From the NCBI RefSeq assembly GCF_000621505.1, contig NZ_JHYD01000024.1, positions 62,001-126,000 of the forward strand: 64,000 nucleotides of DNA. The letters are read 5' to 3'. This document shows positions 20,401 to 29,064 of the stretch, in pieces (the stretch's first letter is position 1; each line of letters opens with the position of its first letter). The notes under the pieces are model-generated. The model made no database searches. It had not been told where the DNA came from and saw only the letters and a list, made by a program, of their open reading frames with translations. The stretch comes from Ruminiclostridium cellobioparum DSM 1351 = ATCC 15832 (GTDB lineage: Bacteria; Bacillota; Clostridia; Acetivibrionales; DSM-1351). The translations under genes were made by a program, and so were the position numbers.

Positions 20401-20521
20401 GAAAAGCCTTGCATTTCAGATTGAGCTTGCAGTACGGCGCAACAATATTAAAGATGTTCTTTATAGCTACGTTAACTTTCATAAGGAGCTTAAGACACTA
20501 AAAAATATATATATAAATTAG
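17444..20521 (+). CDS. Large cytoplasmic multi-PAS hybrid histidine kinase with receiver and Hpt-like domain
   Basis: 1025 residues with no transmembrane segment. Order: PAS (about 5-115), PAS with a cysteine-rich insert (about 130-265; six to seven Cys between residues 180 and 207, ending CGLCEI), PAS (280-400), PAS-like (405-520), a coiled coil, HisKA with SHEIRTPL (His550), HATPase, a receiver with Asp839 in LMDIHMPE, and a C-terminal Hpt-like helix with His972 in FAHDIKNL. A complete phosphorelay within one chain is likely. The Cys pattern could bind a metal or Fe-S centre, or act as a redox sensor (inference). The start is uncertain: GTG 17444 sits on the GGAGG, and ATG 17465 is an alternative. 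Confidence 0.88.
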   Translation: MRELKNRMSAVLDNIGDGVIATNKQGKIDYINHTAFLLTGWTEKEALGADFREVFSLIDIKSGKPLESPIDEVMRSNAIAGLKNNSALISKSGERFIVSASCSPIKDGNNNIDGVVVVFRDITRIKKMEEQLIEERNNLEMTFNHSPVGMLIMDNKRVIKQVNNAFLKMLGLTDREVLGLCYGDGICCIGSRENGCGKGMDCGLCEIRQRITKVFETGIPSKDLVNKQTLMIDGIQKSSWYSFFFVPVHISGERYVLLVLNDVTESKEREQQLIQANNFSLKMMENFPAMIWKTDEKGRNVYVGHTLSEFLGKSEQQIMEEGLLEYVHPDERERLADKFNREIDNPGLNNIELRIKHVNGHYRWINIIIKPFYDMNGNRDGYIGMGLDVNDKKITETLLLESEERYRFLFMNLHRGFAYHRAITDKQGNITDLEFLMVNEAYEKMFGLEAQKIAGKLYSDIFPEGLVDFEEGLFDKVINEGKSIYLNEIYSHVLEKWYSMAVYSPQKEHIAVVVTDIDEEKKSEIELKRAKEEAEKANKSKSEFLANMSHEIRTPLNGVVGMIDLTLLTDLDPEQRDNLSTAKSCANSLLKIINDILDFSKMEAGKLFIDNVNFDIKKLIEEIFKSQSPLADKKGLEFNYSFYSGIPQFLKGDPNRLKQILNNLIGNAIKFTEHGEVNIVVRKSLIEKDLVELKFSVSDTGIGIGDEEKEKLFKTFSQVDGSISRKFGGTGLGLAISRQLVEMLGGRIWIESEKGKGSTFYFTVRFLKGKEAAAAQPNEPVSGRISDSLKILLAEDDNVNKTVIKRMLSERGWSVDVARNGLEALEFHKKKNYDLILMDIHMPEIDGVEAVKTIREREGARKHTPVIALTAHALQGDRERFLGLGMDEYIPKPFTMKELYQVIEAAAVNKQDKTEVKGIRIDEDGNIILISEENTGLKEFDEEIFAEIENALSGLIVCLDGKDLELVGKFAHDIKNLCNKMGAEELKSLAFQIELAVRRNNIKDVLYSYVNFHKELKTLKNIYIN

Positions 20522-20536
20522 AAAAGGAGTGGGGAT

Positions 20537-20929
20537 ATGCGAATTTTAATTGTTGAGGATGATCTGGTCAGCAGAAGGTTTCTTCAAAAGTTTTTATCCC
20601 GTTTCGGTGAGTGTGATGTTGTGGTTGACGGCATGGAGGCACTGGATACTTTTTTATATTCATTAAAGGAAAATGTCCCGTACAGTCTTATATGTCTGGA
20701 TATTATGATGCCAAAGGTTGACGGTATCAAGGTTCTCAAAACCATCAGGGAACTGGAAACACAAAAGGGAATTCCCGTTCGGGACAGATCAAAGGTAATA
20801 ATGACAACTGCCCTCAACGGTACCGAAATGGTGCAGAAGGCTTTTGAACTGGGGTGTGAGGGCTTTGCCTCAAAACCTCTTGATACTGAAAAACTTGTAG
20901 AAGTCATGGAAAAGCTGGGGCTTATTTAA
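20537..20929 (+). CDS. Stand-alone receiver-domain response regulator
   Basis: 130 residues, a single CheY-like domain with VEDD, the phospho-acceptor Asp in CLDIMMPKVDG, MTTA, and the Lys in ASKPLD. AAAAGGAG precedes the ATG, 15 bases after the hybrid kinase stop. It probably receives phosphate from the hybrid kinase Hpt-like domain or from CheA, and it ends the operon. No output domain is present, so it acts through protein contact. Confidence 0.88.
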   Translation: MRILIVEDDLVSRRFLQKFLSRFGECDVVVDGMEALDTFLYSLKENVPYSLICLDIMMPKVDGIKVLKTIRELETQKGIPVRDRSKVIMTTALNGTEMVQKAFELGCEGFASKPLDTEKLVEVMEKLGLI

Positions 20930-20982
20930 GCAGTATCAGGAGGGTAATTTCAGAGCTCAGACCGGTTAACGGCACTTCGGCT

Positions 20983-21456
20983 TTAGAACTCTTTAACCAG
21001 AAGTGCCCGTATATATCCCCTGTCGGTTGAAGTGGAATCAATATAGAAGCCCCGGCCATAGTAGAACCGGATGAGATCACGGTATTTTGATGCGGTATGG
21101 AGGCTGACCTTCTTAACGCCACTGGTTTTCAGAATTTTGTCAGCCAGATTCATAAGAGATTTACCTATTCCTATGTTGTGGTAATCCAGCATGACGCCGA
21201 ATCTGCTTATATAGGCGGTATTGTCGGGCAAAATCTTTATTCTGATGGTACCTACCGGATTACCGTCAATCAAAGCGATGTAAACCTCTTTTTCAAGAAT
21301 GTCGGCTTCTATGTTTTCCAGGCTTTCGGTCAATGCATCCATAGTACCGGACAAGCCGGTATCAAGCATATATTTTTTAAAAGCCTCCTGCATAATGACA
21401 GCTATGGCTGGCGCATCCTCCAGGGTGGCTTTTCTTATTATAAATGAATAATTCAT
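20983..21456 (-). CDS. GNAT-family N-acetyltransferase
   Basis: 157 residues: an N-terminal MNYSFIIRKATLEDAPAIA, the strand ISRFGVMLDYHNIGIGKSLM with the acetyl-CoA R/Q-x-x-G-x-G/A region (HNIGIG) and LHTASKYRDLIRFYYGRGF typical of the fold. It transfers an acetyl group to an unknown amine. AAAGGGGG lies 6 bases before the ATG. It is convergent with the chemotaxis operon and co-directional with argF. The substrate cannot be told from sequence. Confidence 0.8.
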   Translation of the reverse strand: MNYSFIIRKATLEDAPAIAVIMQEAFKKYMLDTGLSGTMDALTESLENIEADILEKEVYIALIDGNPVGTIRIKILPDNTAYISRFGVMLDYHNIGIGKSLMNLADKILKTSGVKKVSLHTASKYRDLIRFYYGRGFYIDSTSTDRGYIRALLVKEF

Positions 21457-21479
21457 GTATTACCCCCTTTTCGGTGAGG

Positions 21480-22400
21480 CTATTTGCCCAACAAGGTTGC
21501 AAGAACTGCCTTCTGGGCGTGCAGCCTGTTCTCGGCTTCATCAAAAATTACAGACTGAGGTCCGTCGATGATTTCTTCCGTAACCTCATAACCTCTGTAT
21601 GCCGGCAGGCAATGCAGGAAAATGGCATCCTCTTTTGCTTTGGAGAACAACCGGGAATTTATCTGGTAAGGCATGAATATTTTTAGTTTTTCCTCTTTTT
21701 GATCCTCCTGACCCATACTGATCCAGGTGTCGGCGTAAATTACATCGGCATTTGCAATAGCCTCAACGGGGTCCTGGGTCATCAGAATTTCAGAGCCGGT
21801 GGTTTTTGCAGCCGCTTTGGCTTCTTCCACATAGATTCCGGTGCATTCATAGCCTTTTGGAGATGCAACAGCTATGTCCATACCTGTTTTTGCACAGCCG
21901 TGCAGAAGGGAGTGGGCTACGTTGTTACCGTCTCCGATGTAGGCAAGCTTCAGGCCTTCAAGCTTTCCCTTATGCTCATATACGGTTAACAGGTCGGCTA
22001 AAATCTGACAGGGATGCATCTCATCGGTAAGGCCATTGATAACGGGAATGGTCCCGAATCTTGCAAGATCTTCCACATCACTCTGCTTAAAGGTTCTTAT
22101 CATTATTCCGTCTATATATCTTGACAGTACATTGGCGGTATCGTATATGGTTTCACCCCTGCCAAGCTGTATGTCATTTGAACTCAGAAACAATGGATAA
22201 CCGCCCAGCTGGTACATTCCAACCTCGAAGGAAACCCTGGTTCTTGTGGAGGACTTCGAAAAGATCATACCCAGGGTTCTGCCTTTTAAAAGATGATGCT
22301 GAACACCCTCCATGTTCTGTTTTTTTAGCTTTTCAGCCAGCTTTAGCAAATCCTGAATTTCTTCAGTGCTTAAATCGTTCAAACTCAATAAATGCTCCAT
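21480..22400 (-). CDS. argF: Ornithine carbamoyltransferase
   Basis: 306 residues. I chose ATG at 22400 because GGAGG is 5 bases upstream; a further in-frame ATG at 22412 overlaps that site. The carbamoyl-phosphate site SSTRTR, HPCQ and the ornithine/catalytic HCLP are intact. It makes citrulline from ornithine and carbamoyl phosphate. It is last in the argD-carA-carB-argF run, so the carbamoyl phosphate producer and consumer are adjacent. Confidence 0.95.
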   Translation of the reverse strand: MEHLLSLNDLSTEEIQDLLKLAEKLKKQNMEGVQHHLLKGRTLGMIFSKSSTRTRVSFEVGMYQLGGYPLFLSSNDIQLGRGETIYDTANVLSRYIDGIMIRTFKQSDVEDLARFGTIPVINGLTDEMHPCQILADLLTVYEHKGKLEGLKLAYIGDGNNVAHSLLHGCAKTGMDIAVASPKGYECTGIYVEEAKAAAKTTGSEILMTQDPVEAIANADVIYADTWISMGQEDQKEEKLKIFMPYQINSRLFSKAKEDAIFLHCLPAYRGYEVTEEIIDGPQSVIFDEAENRLHAQKAVLATLLGK

Positions 22401-22447
22401 AATTACCTCCATAATATAAAAAAGTGTTCATTGTCTTCCGGTCACAC

Positions 22448-25400
22448 CTAACCCCTGTAAACCGAATACTCGTCCAGAGAGTACACCTCGGCCTTATTGT
22501 CGGAGATCAGGCGTTCCAGAATGCTTAAAACGGCATTTGTCGTGTCCAGTGAAGTTATACATGGAATATTGTATTCCATTGCTGTTCTTCTGAGAATAAA
22601 GCCTTTTCTTTCAGGTATTTTGCCTCTGGTCGGAGTATTTATAACCAGAGTTATTTTATCTTCCTTGATGCTGTCCAGTACATATCCGTCCTCCAGCAGC
22701 TCCACCGGCAGAGCCGCAGAGCTCAGTATTTCGTAAGTGCCCGGTGTGGCAGACAGCCTGAAGCCCAATGTCAGAAGCTTGTTTGCAATAGCTATGCTCT
22801 CTTCCTTATCCCTGTCTGCAACAGAAAGCAGTACATTTCCGCCCGAAGGAATTTTTATGCCCGAAGCAGCAATTGCCTTGTACAGGGCATTATAATAATC
22901 CCTGTCCACTCCCATGACTTCACCTGTGGACTTCATCTCAGGCCCAAGGAAAGTATCAACGGTGGTCAGCTTGGCAAAAGAAAATACAGGTGCCTTTACG
23001 GCGTAGAACTCGGTCTCCTTTGCAAGACCGTTTTTGTAGCCCAGTTCAGATAGGGTTTTACCCATAATAAGCCGGGTTGCCACACTGACCATGGGTATTC
23101 CGGTGATTTTGCTCATTATGGGAACAGTCCTGCTGGCACGCGGATTTACTTCAATGACATAAACCTTTTCGCTGCTGTCCATGACAAACTGTATGTTAAA
23201 CAGGCCTACCACCTTTAATGCCTTTGAAAGACGGATTGTATAGTCTTCGATAGTGGTTTTGGCCTTCCTGGAAAGATTTCTCGGAGGATATACCGCAATG
23301 CTGTCTCCGGAGTGAACGCCGGCCCGCTCGATATGCTCCATGATGCCGGGTATCAGAACTTCATTTCCATCGCATATTCCGTCAACTTCCATTTCCCTTC
23401 CGGTAATGTATTTGTCAATAAGTATGGGGTGGGCCGTTGAAATATCGGAAGCCATCTGTATGTACTCCTGAAGAGTCTTATCGTCATACACGATTTCCAT
23501 TGCACGTCCGCCGAGGACATAGGAAGGTCTTACAAGGACCGGATAACCTATTTCATTGGCAATGTGCCTGGCCTGCTCGAAGGAAAAAGCTGTTTTTCCT
23601 TCGGGGATGGGAATATCCAGCTCCTCCAGCAGCTTGAGGAATTTATCCCTGTCTTCGGCGATATCTATGCTCTGAACCGAAGTACCCAGTATTTTAACGC
23701 CTTCCGAGTGGAGGGTTTCAGCAAGGTTTATAGCCGTCTGGCCTCCAAACTGTACTATGACTCCCAGGGGCTTCTCCTTTTGAATGATGTCCAGGACACA
23801 TTCCTTTGTAAGAGGTTCGAAATAGAGCTTATCCGAGGTATCAAAGTCGGTGCTTACCGTCTCGGGGTTATTATTTATAATAATGGATTCTATTCCAAGT
23901 TCTTTTAAGGTTTCCACAGAATGCACGCTGCAGTAGTCAAACTCAATACCCTGACCGATCCTGATAGGGCCTGAGCCTATGACCAGAACCTTGTCTCCTT
24001 CGGTAACCTCAATATCGTCCTTTTCCTCGTAAGTGGAGTAATAATAAGGAGTAACGGCTTCAAACTCTCCGGCACAGGTATCTACTATTTTGTAAACCGG
24101 ATTGATAGGATACTTTTCTCTCAATTCCAGTATTTTTTCCAGAGGCTCGTTGGTAAGGTTTGCGATGTAGGAATCCCCAAAGCCTATTTTCTTTGCTCTT
24201 GAGTAAAGGTCATAATCCAGCCATGCAATTCCGGCATTGGTTATCTCCTCACCGAGTCTGACTATTTTTTTGAGCTTTCTGATAAAGAAGTCATCTATTT
24301 TGGTTATTCTGACTATTTCACCGGCTGAAACACCTTTTTGAAGAGCCTTGCAAATTGCAAATATACGCTGGTCGCTGGGGTGTTCCACATACTCCAGCAG
24401 CTCTTCGCGGCTCTTGTTGTCAAACAGGCTCAGGCCCAGCTGATAATTGAATTTAATGTCAAGTGAATCTATTGCCTTGAGCAGGGATTCCTCAAAGGTG
24501 CGGCCTATGGCCATGACTTCTCCGGTTGCCTTCATCTGGGTCCCAAGGCTTCTGTCGGCATTTGCAAACTTGTCGAAGGGCCAGCGGGGGACTTTGGTGA
24601 CAACATAGTCCAGTGACGGCTCGAAGCAGGCGCTGGTATTCTTTGTTACAGAGTTCTTTATCTCGTCAAGAGTCATACCGATGGCAATCTTTGCGGTAAC
24701 ACGGGCAATGGGATAGCCCGTTGCTTTTGAGGCAAGGGCACTTGACCGGCTGACTCTCGGGTTTACTTCTATAACGACATATTCATAGCTGACAGGGTTC
24801 AATGCAAACTGTATGTTGCAGCCGCCCTTGATGTCAAGAGCCCTGATTATTTTTATGGATGCCGTCCTGAGCATCTGGTACTCAATATCCGAGAGAGTCT
24901 GGCTGGGGGCGACGACAATACTGTCCCCGGTGTGAACTCCGACCGGATCAAAATTTTCCATATTACATATGATTATGCAGTTGTCGTTGCTGTCACGCAT
25001 GACCTCGTACTCAATTTCCTTCCAGCCCGCAACACTCTGCTCCAGAAGGACCTGACTGATCATGCTGAGCTTGAGGCCTTTGCCGCATATATATCTGAAT
25101 TCTTCCATATTGGTGGCAATACCGCCGCCCGAACCGCCCAGCGTATAGGCAGGCCTGATGATTATGGGAAAGCCTATTTCTTGGGCAAAGGCCACCGCGT
25201 CCTGCATATTGGTGACAATTTTGCTGTGGGCGACCTTTTCATCTATTTCCTGCATGGTCTCCTTGAAGAGTTCCCTGTCCTCGGCTTTTTTTATTGAGGA
25301 GAGGGAAGTGCCCAGAAGCTGTATGTTCATCTCGTCCAGAATTCCGTCCTCCGCAAGCTGGACAGCCATGTTAAGACCTGTCTGGCCTCCAAGGGAGGCC

Positions 25401-25660
25401 AGTATTCCGTCGGGTTTTTCCTTATAGATAATTTTTTTTACAAATTCAAGGGTTATGGGTTCAATATAAACTTTGTCTGCCGATTGCGTATCGGTCATTA
25501 TTGTAGCAGGATTACTATTTATGAGGACAACCTCGATACCTTCTTCTCTGAGAGACTTGCAGGCCTGTGTGCCCGAGTAGTCAAACTCTGCGGCCTGGCC
25601 TATGATAATGGGGCCTGAACCTATTACCAACACCTTTTTTATATCTGAATTTTTTGACAT
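22448..25660 (-). CDS. carB: Carbamoyl-phosphate synthase large subunit
   Basis: 1070 residues from ATG 25660 (GGAGGTCAAT upstream); 13 further in-frame codons upstream lie in the conserved leader and are not needed. Two homologous halves each begin with KVLVIGSGP-like nucleotide sites and carry an ATP-grasp fold (FEVNPR / IEVNPRASR). A C-terminal MGS-like allosteric domain (from about 935) ends the protein. It forms carbamoyl phosphate from bicarbonate, ATP and ammonia supplied by CarA. The gene lies with arg genes rather than pyr genes, consistent with an arginine-dedicated enzyme. Confidence 0.97.
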   Translation of the reverse strand: MSKNSDIKKVLVIGSGPIIIGQAAEFDYSGTQACKSLREEGIEVVLINSNPATIMTDTQSADKVYIEPITLEFVKKIIYKEKPDGILASLGGQTGLNMAVQLAEDGILDEMNIQLLGTSLSSIKKAEDRELFKETMQEIDEKVAHSKIVTNMQDAVAFAQEIGFPIIIRPAYTLGGSGGGIATNMEEFRYICGKGLKLSMISQVLLEQSVAGWKEIEYEVMRDSNDNCIIICNMENFDPVGVHTGDSIVVAPSQTLSDIEYQMLRTASIKIIRALDIKGGCNIQFALNPVSYEYVVIEVNPRVSRSSALASKATGYPIARVTAKIAIGMTLDEIKNSVTKNTSACFEPSLDYVVTKVPRWPFDKFANADRSLGTQMKATGEVMAIGRTFEESLLKAIDSLDIKFNYQLGLSLFDNKSREELLEYVEHPSDQRIFAICKALQKGVSAGEIVRITKIDDFFIRKLKKIVRLGEEITNAGIAWLDYDLYSRAKKIGFGDSYIANLTNEPLEKILELREKYPINPVYKIVDTCAGEFEAVTPYYYSTYEEKDDIEVTEGDKVLVIGSGPIRIGQGIEFDYCSVHSVETLKELGIESIIINNNPETVSTDFDTSDKLYFEPLTKECVLDIIQKEKPLGVIVQFGGQTAINLAETLHSEGVKILGTSVQSIDIAEDRDKFLKLLEELDIPIPEGKTAFSFEQARHIANEIGYPVLVRPSYVLGGRAMEIVYDDKTLQEYIQMASDISTAHPILIDKYITGREMEVDGICDGNEVLIPGIMEHIERAGVHSGDSIAVYPPRNLSRKAKTTIEDYTIRLSKALKVVGLFNIQFVMDSSEKVYVIEVNPRASRTVPIMSKITGIPMVSVATRLIMGKTLSELGYKNGLAKETEFYAVKAPVFSFAKLTTVDTFLGPEMKSTGEVMGVDRDYYNALYKAIAASGIKIPSGGNVLLSVADRDKEESIAIANKLLTLGFRLSATPGTYEILSSAALPVELLEDGYVLDSIKEDKITLVINTPTRGKIPERKGFILRRTAMEYNIPCITSLDTTNAVLSILERLISDNKAEVYSLDEYSVYRG

Positions 25661-25732
25661 ATTGACCTCCGTGAGCCGTGTTATGACTTTAAGCCGCAAC
25701 AGCGGCCAAAAAAATATTGATAAAAATTTTAC
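25661..25732 (-). ncRNA. Conserved two-hairpin leader upstream of carB
   Basis: On the minus strand this 72-base stretch aligns over its full length with the argD leader at 28052-28122, right up to the start codon. In the RNA sense it folds as GCCGC-TGTT-GCGGC followed by a small AGTC/GGCT stem whose 3' arm abuts the GGAGG. Stem bases differ between the two copies while pairing is kept. It is not a recognised riboswitch. Confidence 0.55.
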
Positions 25733-25743
25733 TTCATATTAAA

Positions 25744-26802
25744 TTATGCCATCATATTTACAAAGTCATCGAATATATAAGCTGAATCCTGAGGACCGGG
25801 CGCCGCTTCGGGATGGTACTGCACGCTGATAATGGGCAGCCGCTTATGTCTGAAACCCTCAATGGTATTATCATTTACGTTGGTATGAGTGATAACGATA
25901 TCATCATTGGAGCTGTTATCAATAGCATAGTTGTGGTTTTGTGACGTAATGTAGCATCTTCCTGTGATGTTGTCCTTGACCGGATGGTTTCCGCCGTGAT
26001 GTCCGAATTTCAGCTTTGTTACGCTGCAGTCCAGGGACAGTCCCAGCAGCTGGTGTCCGAGACATATTCCCAACATTGGCTTTACTCCCAGGAGTTTCTG
26101 AATGGTCTTTTTGGCGGCTGTGAGCTCCCGTGGGTCCCCAGGGCCGTTTGACAGCAGTATTCCGTCCGGGCTGCAGGCCATTATTTCCTCATAGGAACTG
26201 AAGGCGGGAAGTATATGTATGTCACAGTTTCTTTTCTCAAGTGAACGTACGATATTGCTCTTTACTCCGAAATCCAGGAGAGCAACCCTTTTTCCCTTTC
26301 CGGGAATATGGAGTGGAGTTTTGGAGGTGACCTCCATAACAAGGTTTCTTGGTATTGCCTTGTAAGCCTGAAGATTTTTGCTCAGGATATCAAGATTTCC
26401 GCATTCGGTGGAGATTATTCCAAACATGCTGCCATGTTTTCTGATGTGCTGTGTCAATGCTCTGGTATCAATACTTTTTATACCGACGATATTATGCTTT
26501 GCAAAATATTGTTCGGGATCGATGGTATATCTCCAGTTGCTGGGCGTGGAACAGAGCTCCTTGACTATGAAGCCCTGTACATGAGGTTTGTAGGATTCAT
26601 TATCCGACGTGTTGAAACCATAGTTTCCTATCAGCGGGTAGGTCATGGTTACAATCTGTCCGTTATAGGAAGGATCCGTAGCAATCTCCTGGTATCCTGT
26701 CATACTTGTATTGAAAACTATTTCCCCGGCAGTTTCACCGCTTTTTCCAAAGCCTTCTCCCGAAAAATAAGTACCATCTTCCAACAACAAAACTGCTTTC
26801 AT
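25744..26802 (-). CDS. carA: Carbamoyl-phosphate synthase small subunit (glutaminase)
   Basis: 352 residues. An N-terminal CPSase_sm_chain domain (LEDGTYFSGEGFG, FNTSMTGYQE) precedes a class I glutamine amidotransferase domain with the nucleophile Cys in GICLGHQLL and the His-Glu pair in YHPEAAPGP. It hydrolyses glutamine and channels ammonia to CarB. It lies 46 bases downstream of argD and 83 bases upstream of carB, the latter gap being occupied by the shared leader element. Confidence 0.96.
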   Translation of the reverse strand: MKAVLLLEDGTYFSGEGFGKSGETAGEIVFNTSMTGYQEIATDPSYNGQIVTMTYPLIGNYGFNTSDNESYKPHVQGFIVKELCSTPSNWRYTIDPEQYFAKHNIVGIKSIDTRALTQHIRKHGSMFGIISTECGNLDILSKNLQAYKAIPRNLVMEVTSKTPLHIPGKGKRVALLDFGVKSNIVRSLEKRNCDIHILPAFSSYEEIMACSPDGILLSNGPGDPRELTAAKKTIQKLLGVKPMLGICLGHQLLGLSLDCSVTKLKFGHHGGNHPVKDNITGRCYITSQNHNYAIDNSSNDDIVITHTNVNDNTIEGFRHKRLPIISVQYHPEAAPGPQDSAYIFDDFVNMMA

Positions 26803-26848
26803 ATATTTGCCTCCAAACTGGGTAAGATGTTCAAAATAGCGCTGTGTA

Positions 26849-28051
26849 CTAAGCTACTTCCTTTATGGTCTCTTCTAGGACAGAAATAAAATTATCCGCA
26901 TCCTGCTCGGTAATTATCAATGGCGGGAGTATTCTAAGTATTTTATCGCCTATGCTGGCTATAAGATATTTCTTCTCAAACATTTTATTTTTTACAAACG
27001 GAGCTACAGGCCGGTTTAATTCAATTGCTATCATTAAACCCGAGGCTCTGATTTCCGAAATGAGCGGACAGGAGCCGGACGACAGAACCTGAAGCTTTTC
27101 TTTTATGTATTCCCCGAGCTTTTGCGCATTTTCGGGGAGCTTTTCTTCCTTCATTATTTTCATAACTGCAAGACCGGCAGTACAAGCCAGTGGATTGCCT
27201 CCAAAGGTTGAGCCATGATCACCGGGCGCGAAGGCTTGTGCTACGTTTTCCTTTGCACAGACCGCCCCGATTGGAATACCTCCACCGAGAGCTTTTGCCA
27301 GTGTGAATATGTCGGGCTCAATATCATATTTTTGATATCCGAACAGTTTGCCCGTTCTTCCCATGCCCGTCTGTACCTCGTCAAATATGAGCAGGAGGTT
27401 TTTTTCCCTGCAAAGCTCTTTCACCTTTGCAAGGTATTGGGCGTCACAGGGATATACGCCGCTTTCACCCTGAACAGGTTCCAGCATGACTGCACATGTA
27501 TTTACGTTTACAGCTGCCTTCAGAGCATTGAAATCATTCATGGGCACTTTTCTGAAACCCTGGGTAAGGGGTTCGAAAGGTTTTGCATATTTATCCTGCC
27601 CGGTAGCACTCAAAGTGGTTATTGTCCTGCCGTGAAAGGATTTCTCAAAAGTGATGATCTCATATTTTTCAGGCATTCCAAGTTTTTTAAAGTAGATCCT
27701 GGCCAGTTTGATTGCTCCTTCGTTGGCTTCAGCCCCGCTGTTTGCAAAGAATATCCTGTCTGCACAGGAATTTTCGCACAGCGACCTGGCCAGCATGGCC
27801 TGTGATTCTATGTAATAAAGGTTTGAGCAATGTATGAGCTTTGATAGTTGTTCCGATACCATTTCAACAAAAGTGGGGTGAGAATACCCGATGGAATTGA
27901 CGGCTATTCCTGAGAAAAAATCTGTATATTTTTCACCGTCTGTGCTCCAGAGGCTTATACCCTGACCTCTTTCGAAAGCAACAGGAGTTCTTTTTCCAAA
28001 TGTATTCATAAAATATTGACTATCGTATTCCTGTATATCCTTGACCAACAT
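26849..28051 (-). CDS. argD: Acetylornithine aminotransferase
   Basis: 400 residues, class III PLP aminotransferase. FFANSGAEANEGAIKLAR, FDEVQTGMGRTG and the PLP-binding Lys in TLAKALGGG are present. It converts N-acetylglutamate semialdehyde to N-acetylornithine. Start ATG 28051 has TAGGAGG upstream. It is the first gene of the argD-carA-carB-argF unit, preceded by an ArgR-type box over its promoter. Confidence 0.94.
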   Translation of the reverse strand: MLVKDIQEYDSQYFMNTFGKRTPVAFERGQGISLWSTDGEKYTDFFSGIAVNSIGYSHPTFVEMVSEQLSKLIHCSNLYYIESQAMLARSLCENSCADRIFFANSGAEANEGAIKLARIYFKKLGMPEKYEIITFEKSFHGRTITTLSATGQDKYAKPFEPLTQGFRKVPMNDFNALKAAVNVNTCAVMLEPVQGESGVYPCDAQYLAKVKELCREKNLLLIFDEVQTGMGRTGKLFGYQKYDIEPDIFTLAKALGGGIPIGAVCAKENVAQAFAPGDHGSTFGGNPLACTAGLAVMKIMKEEKLPENAQKLGEYIKEKLQVLSSGSCPLISEIRASGLMIAIELNRPVAPFVKNKMFEKKYLIASIGDKILRILPPLIITEQDADNFISVLEETIKEVA

Positions 28052-28122
28052 ATTAACCTCCTAAGCCATTTATGGCTTTGAGCCGCAGCACGGCCACAAA
28101 ATAATAATAAAATTTGTTTACT
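28052..28122 (-). ncRNA. Conserved two-hairpin leader upstream of argD
   Basis: Paralogue of the carB leader. In the RNA sense GCCG-x5-CGGC is followed by AAGCC-ATAAAT-GGCTT immediately before TAGGAGG, where it could occlude the ribosome site. An A/T-rich run precedes the hairpins in both copies. Confidence 0.55.
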
Positions 28123-28160
28123 CCTACATCCGCTGTAAGGTGAATAAAGGAAATAAAAAA

Positions 28161-28187
28161 CAATGTATAATTAATAATTATACATTG
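28161..28187. promoter_or_regulatory. 27-bp perfect palindrome at the argD promoter
   Basis: A perfect AT-rich dyad, CAATGTATAATTA mirrored around a central T/A pair, that contains the argD -10 box. It may be a second operator or part of the ArgR control region. Confidence 0.45.
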
Positions 28188-28207
28188 TTGTGCATAAAAA
28201 TGCAATA
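28177..28207 (-). promoter_or_regulatory. argD promoter with overlapping ArgR-type box
   Basis: Minus-strand TTGCAT (28200-28205), 17-base spacer, TATAAT (28177-28182). The plus-strand 18-mer at 28190-28207 (GTGCATAAAAATGCAATA) agrees at about 15 of 18 positions with the Bacillus ARG box as I recall it (CATGAATAAAAATKCAAK) and covers the -35 and spacer. The geometry is the same as at argC, so repression by arginine-bound ArgR is likely. Confidence 0.7.
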
Positions 28208-28232
28208 TTATAATGATATTTTATTTTATTGT

Positions 28233-28865
28233 TTAAAGATACTTATTTCTCAAGCTGCTGTAGGAATCCTCAAGGGACAGCAGATAGGAATACAGGCGGT
28301 TGCTGTTTTCTTCCTCCATAAAATTGAACATCATGCTATATTTATACAGGGAATCCTCTCTGGACATTCTCAGAATTTCGCCCTTTGCATATACCGATGA
28401 ACTATCCTCAAGCAGTATGTTTATTTCACAGCAGGTATTCACGGGAATTTCCCTGTCCATCAGAAATGCCACTCCTCCGAGAGAGAGATTTGATGTGCTG
28501 CAGTAATAACTCTCATTGCCGTTGGTAAGGGTAGCGGGCAGACAGACATCCAGGCGGGGAAATACACGGTGGTTCAGGTTTGCGGCGACATGATCAATTT
28601 TGACATTTATGTAGGGAGAAGCAGACAGCTCTATTTTGGAAATTACACCTTTTATATTATATTCGAAGTATTCATTCTTATATTTTATTTCTACATTTGT
28701 ATTGGTAAAAAGGCAGGCTTTCATCAAGTCGTTTGTAAGAGGTATGTTTAATGTATCTCCGTTGCATTGGGATACAATATTCAGAGACCAGGCTGTCTGA
28801 TTGAATATTCGGAAACTGATCAAGGCTCCGGGAATAATTAATTTTGAAATACATGCACTGTTCAA
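28233..28865 (-). CDS. PilZ-domain protein, likely cyclic-di-GMP receptor
   Basis: 210 residues from TTG 28865, chosen because AGGAGG lies 9 bases upstream; the frame is open 23 codons further. An N-terminal YcgR-like beta domain (1-100) precedes PilZ (105-205) with the c-di-GMP motifs RVFPR (RxxxR) and NLSLGG (N/DxSxxG), both intact. It should bind c-di-GMP and alter flagellar or surface behaviour. It sits between argB and argD on the same strand, with its own ribosome site, yet relates functionally to the GGDEF-EAL gene at 5667. Confidence 0.85.
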   Translation of the reverse strand: MNSACISKLIIPGALISFRIFNQTAWSLNIVSQCNGDTLNIPLTNDLMKACLFTNTNVEIKYKNEYFEYNIKGVISKIELSASPYINVKIDHVAANLNHRVFPRLDVCLPATLTNGNESYYCSTSNLSLGGVAFLMDREIPVNTCCEINILLEDSSSVYAKGEILRMSREDSLYKYSMMFNFMEEENSNRLYSYLLSLEDSYSSLRNKYL

Positions 28866-29064
28866 AGATTTTTGCCTCCTAGAACTATATAACCGTATTT
28901 TTCCATATTTGCTACAATAAAAACGATATAACATTTCTTAGTACATTATATATTAAGAAATGCCATATCACAACAACATAGCCAAAAATGGTACATTCTT
29001 CCCAGAGTTATACAGGACGGTGTTTTATTATCCCAGATGCTCATATTTCCCCAATATCAGCTGA

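Noticed and set aside
22401-22412. ATG 22412 as the argF start
   Set aside because: It overlaps the GGAGG that serves ATG 22400, and the extra four residues are not family-like.
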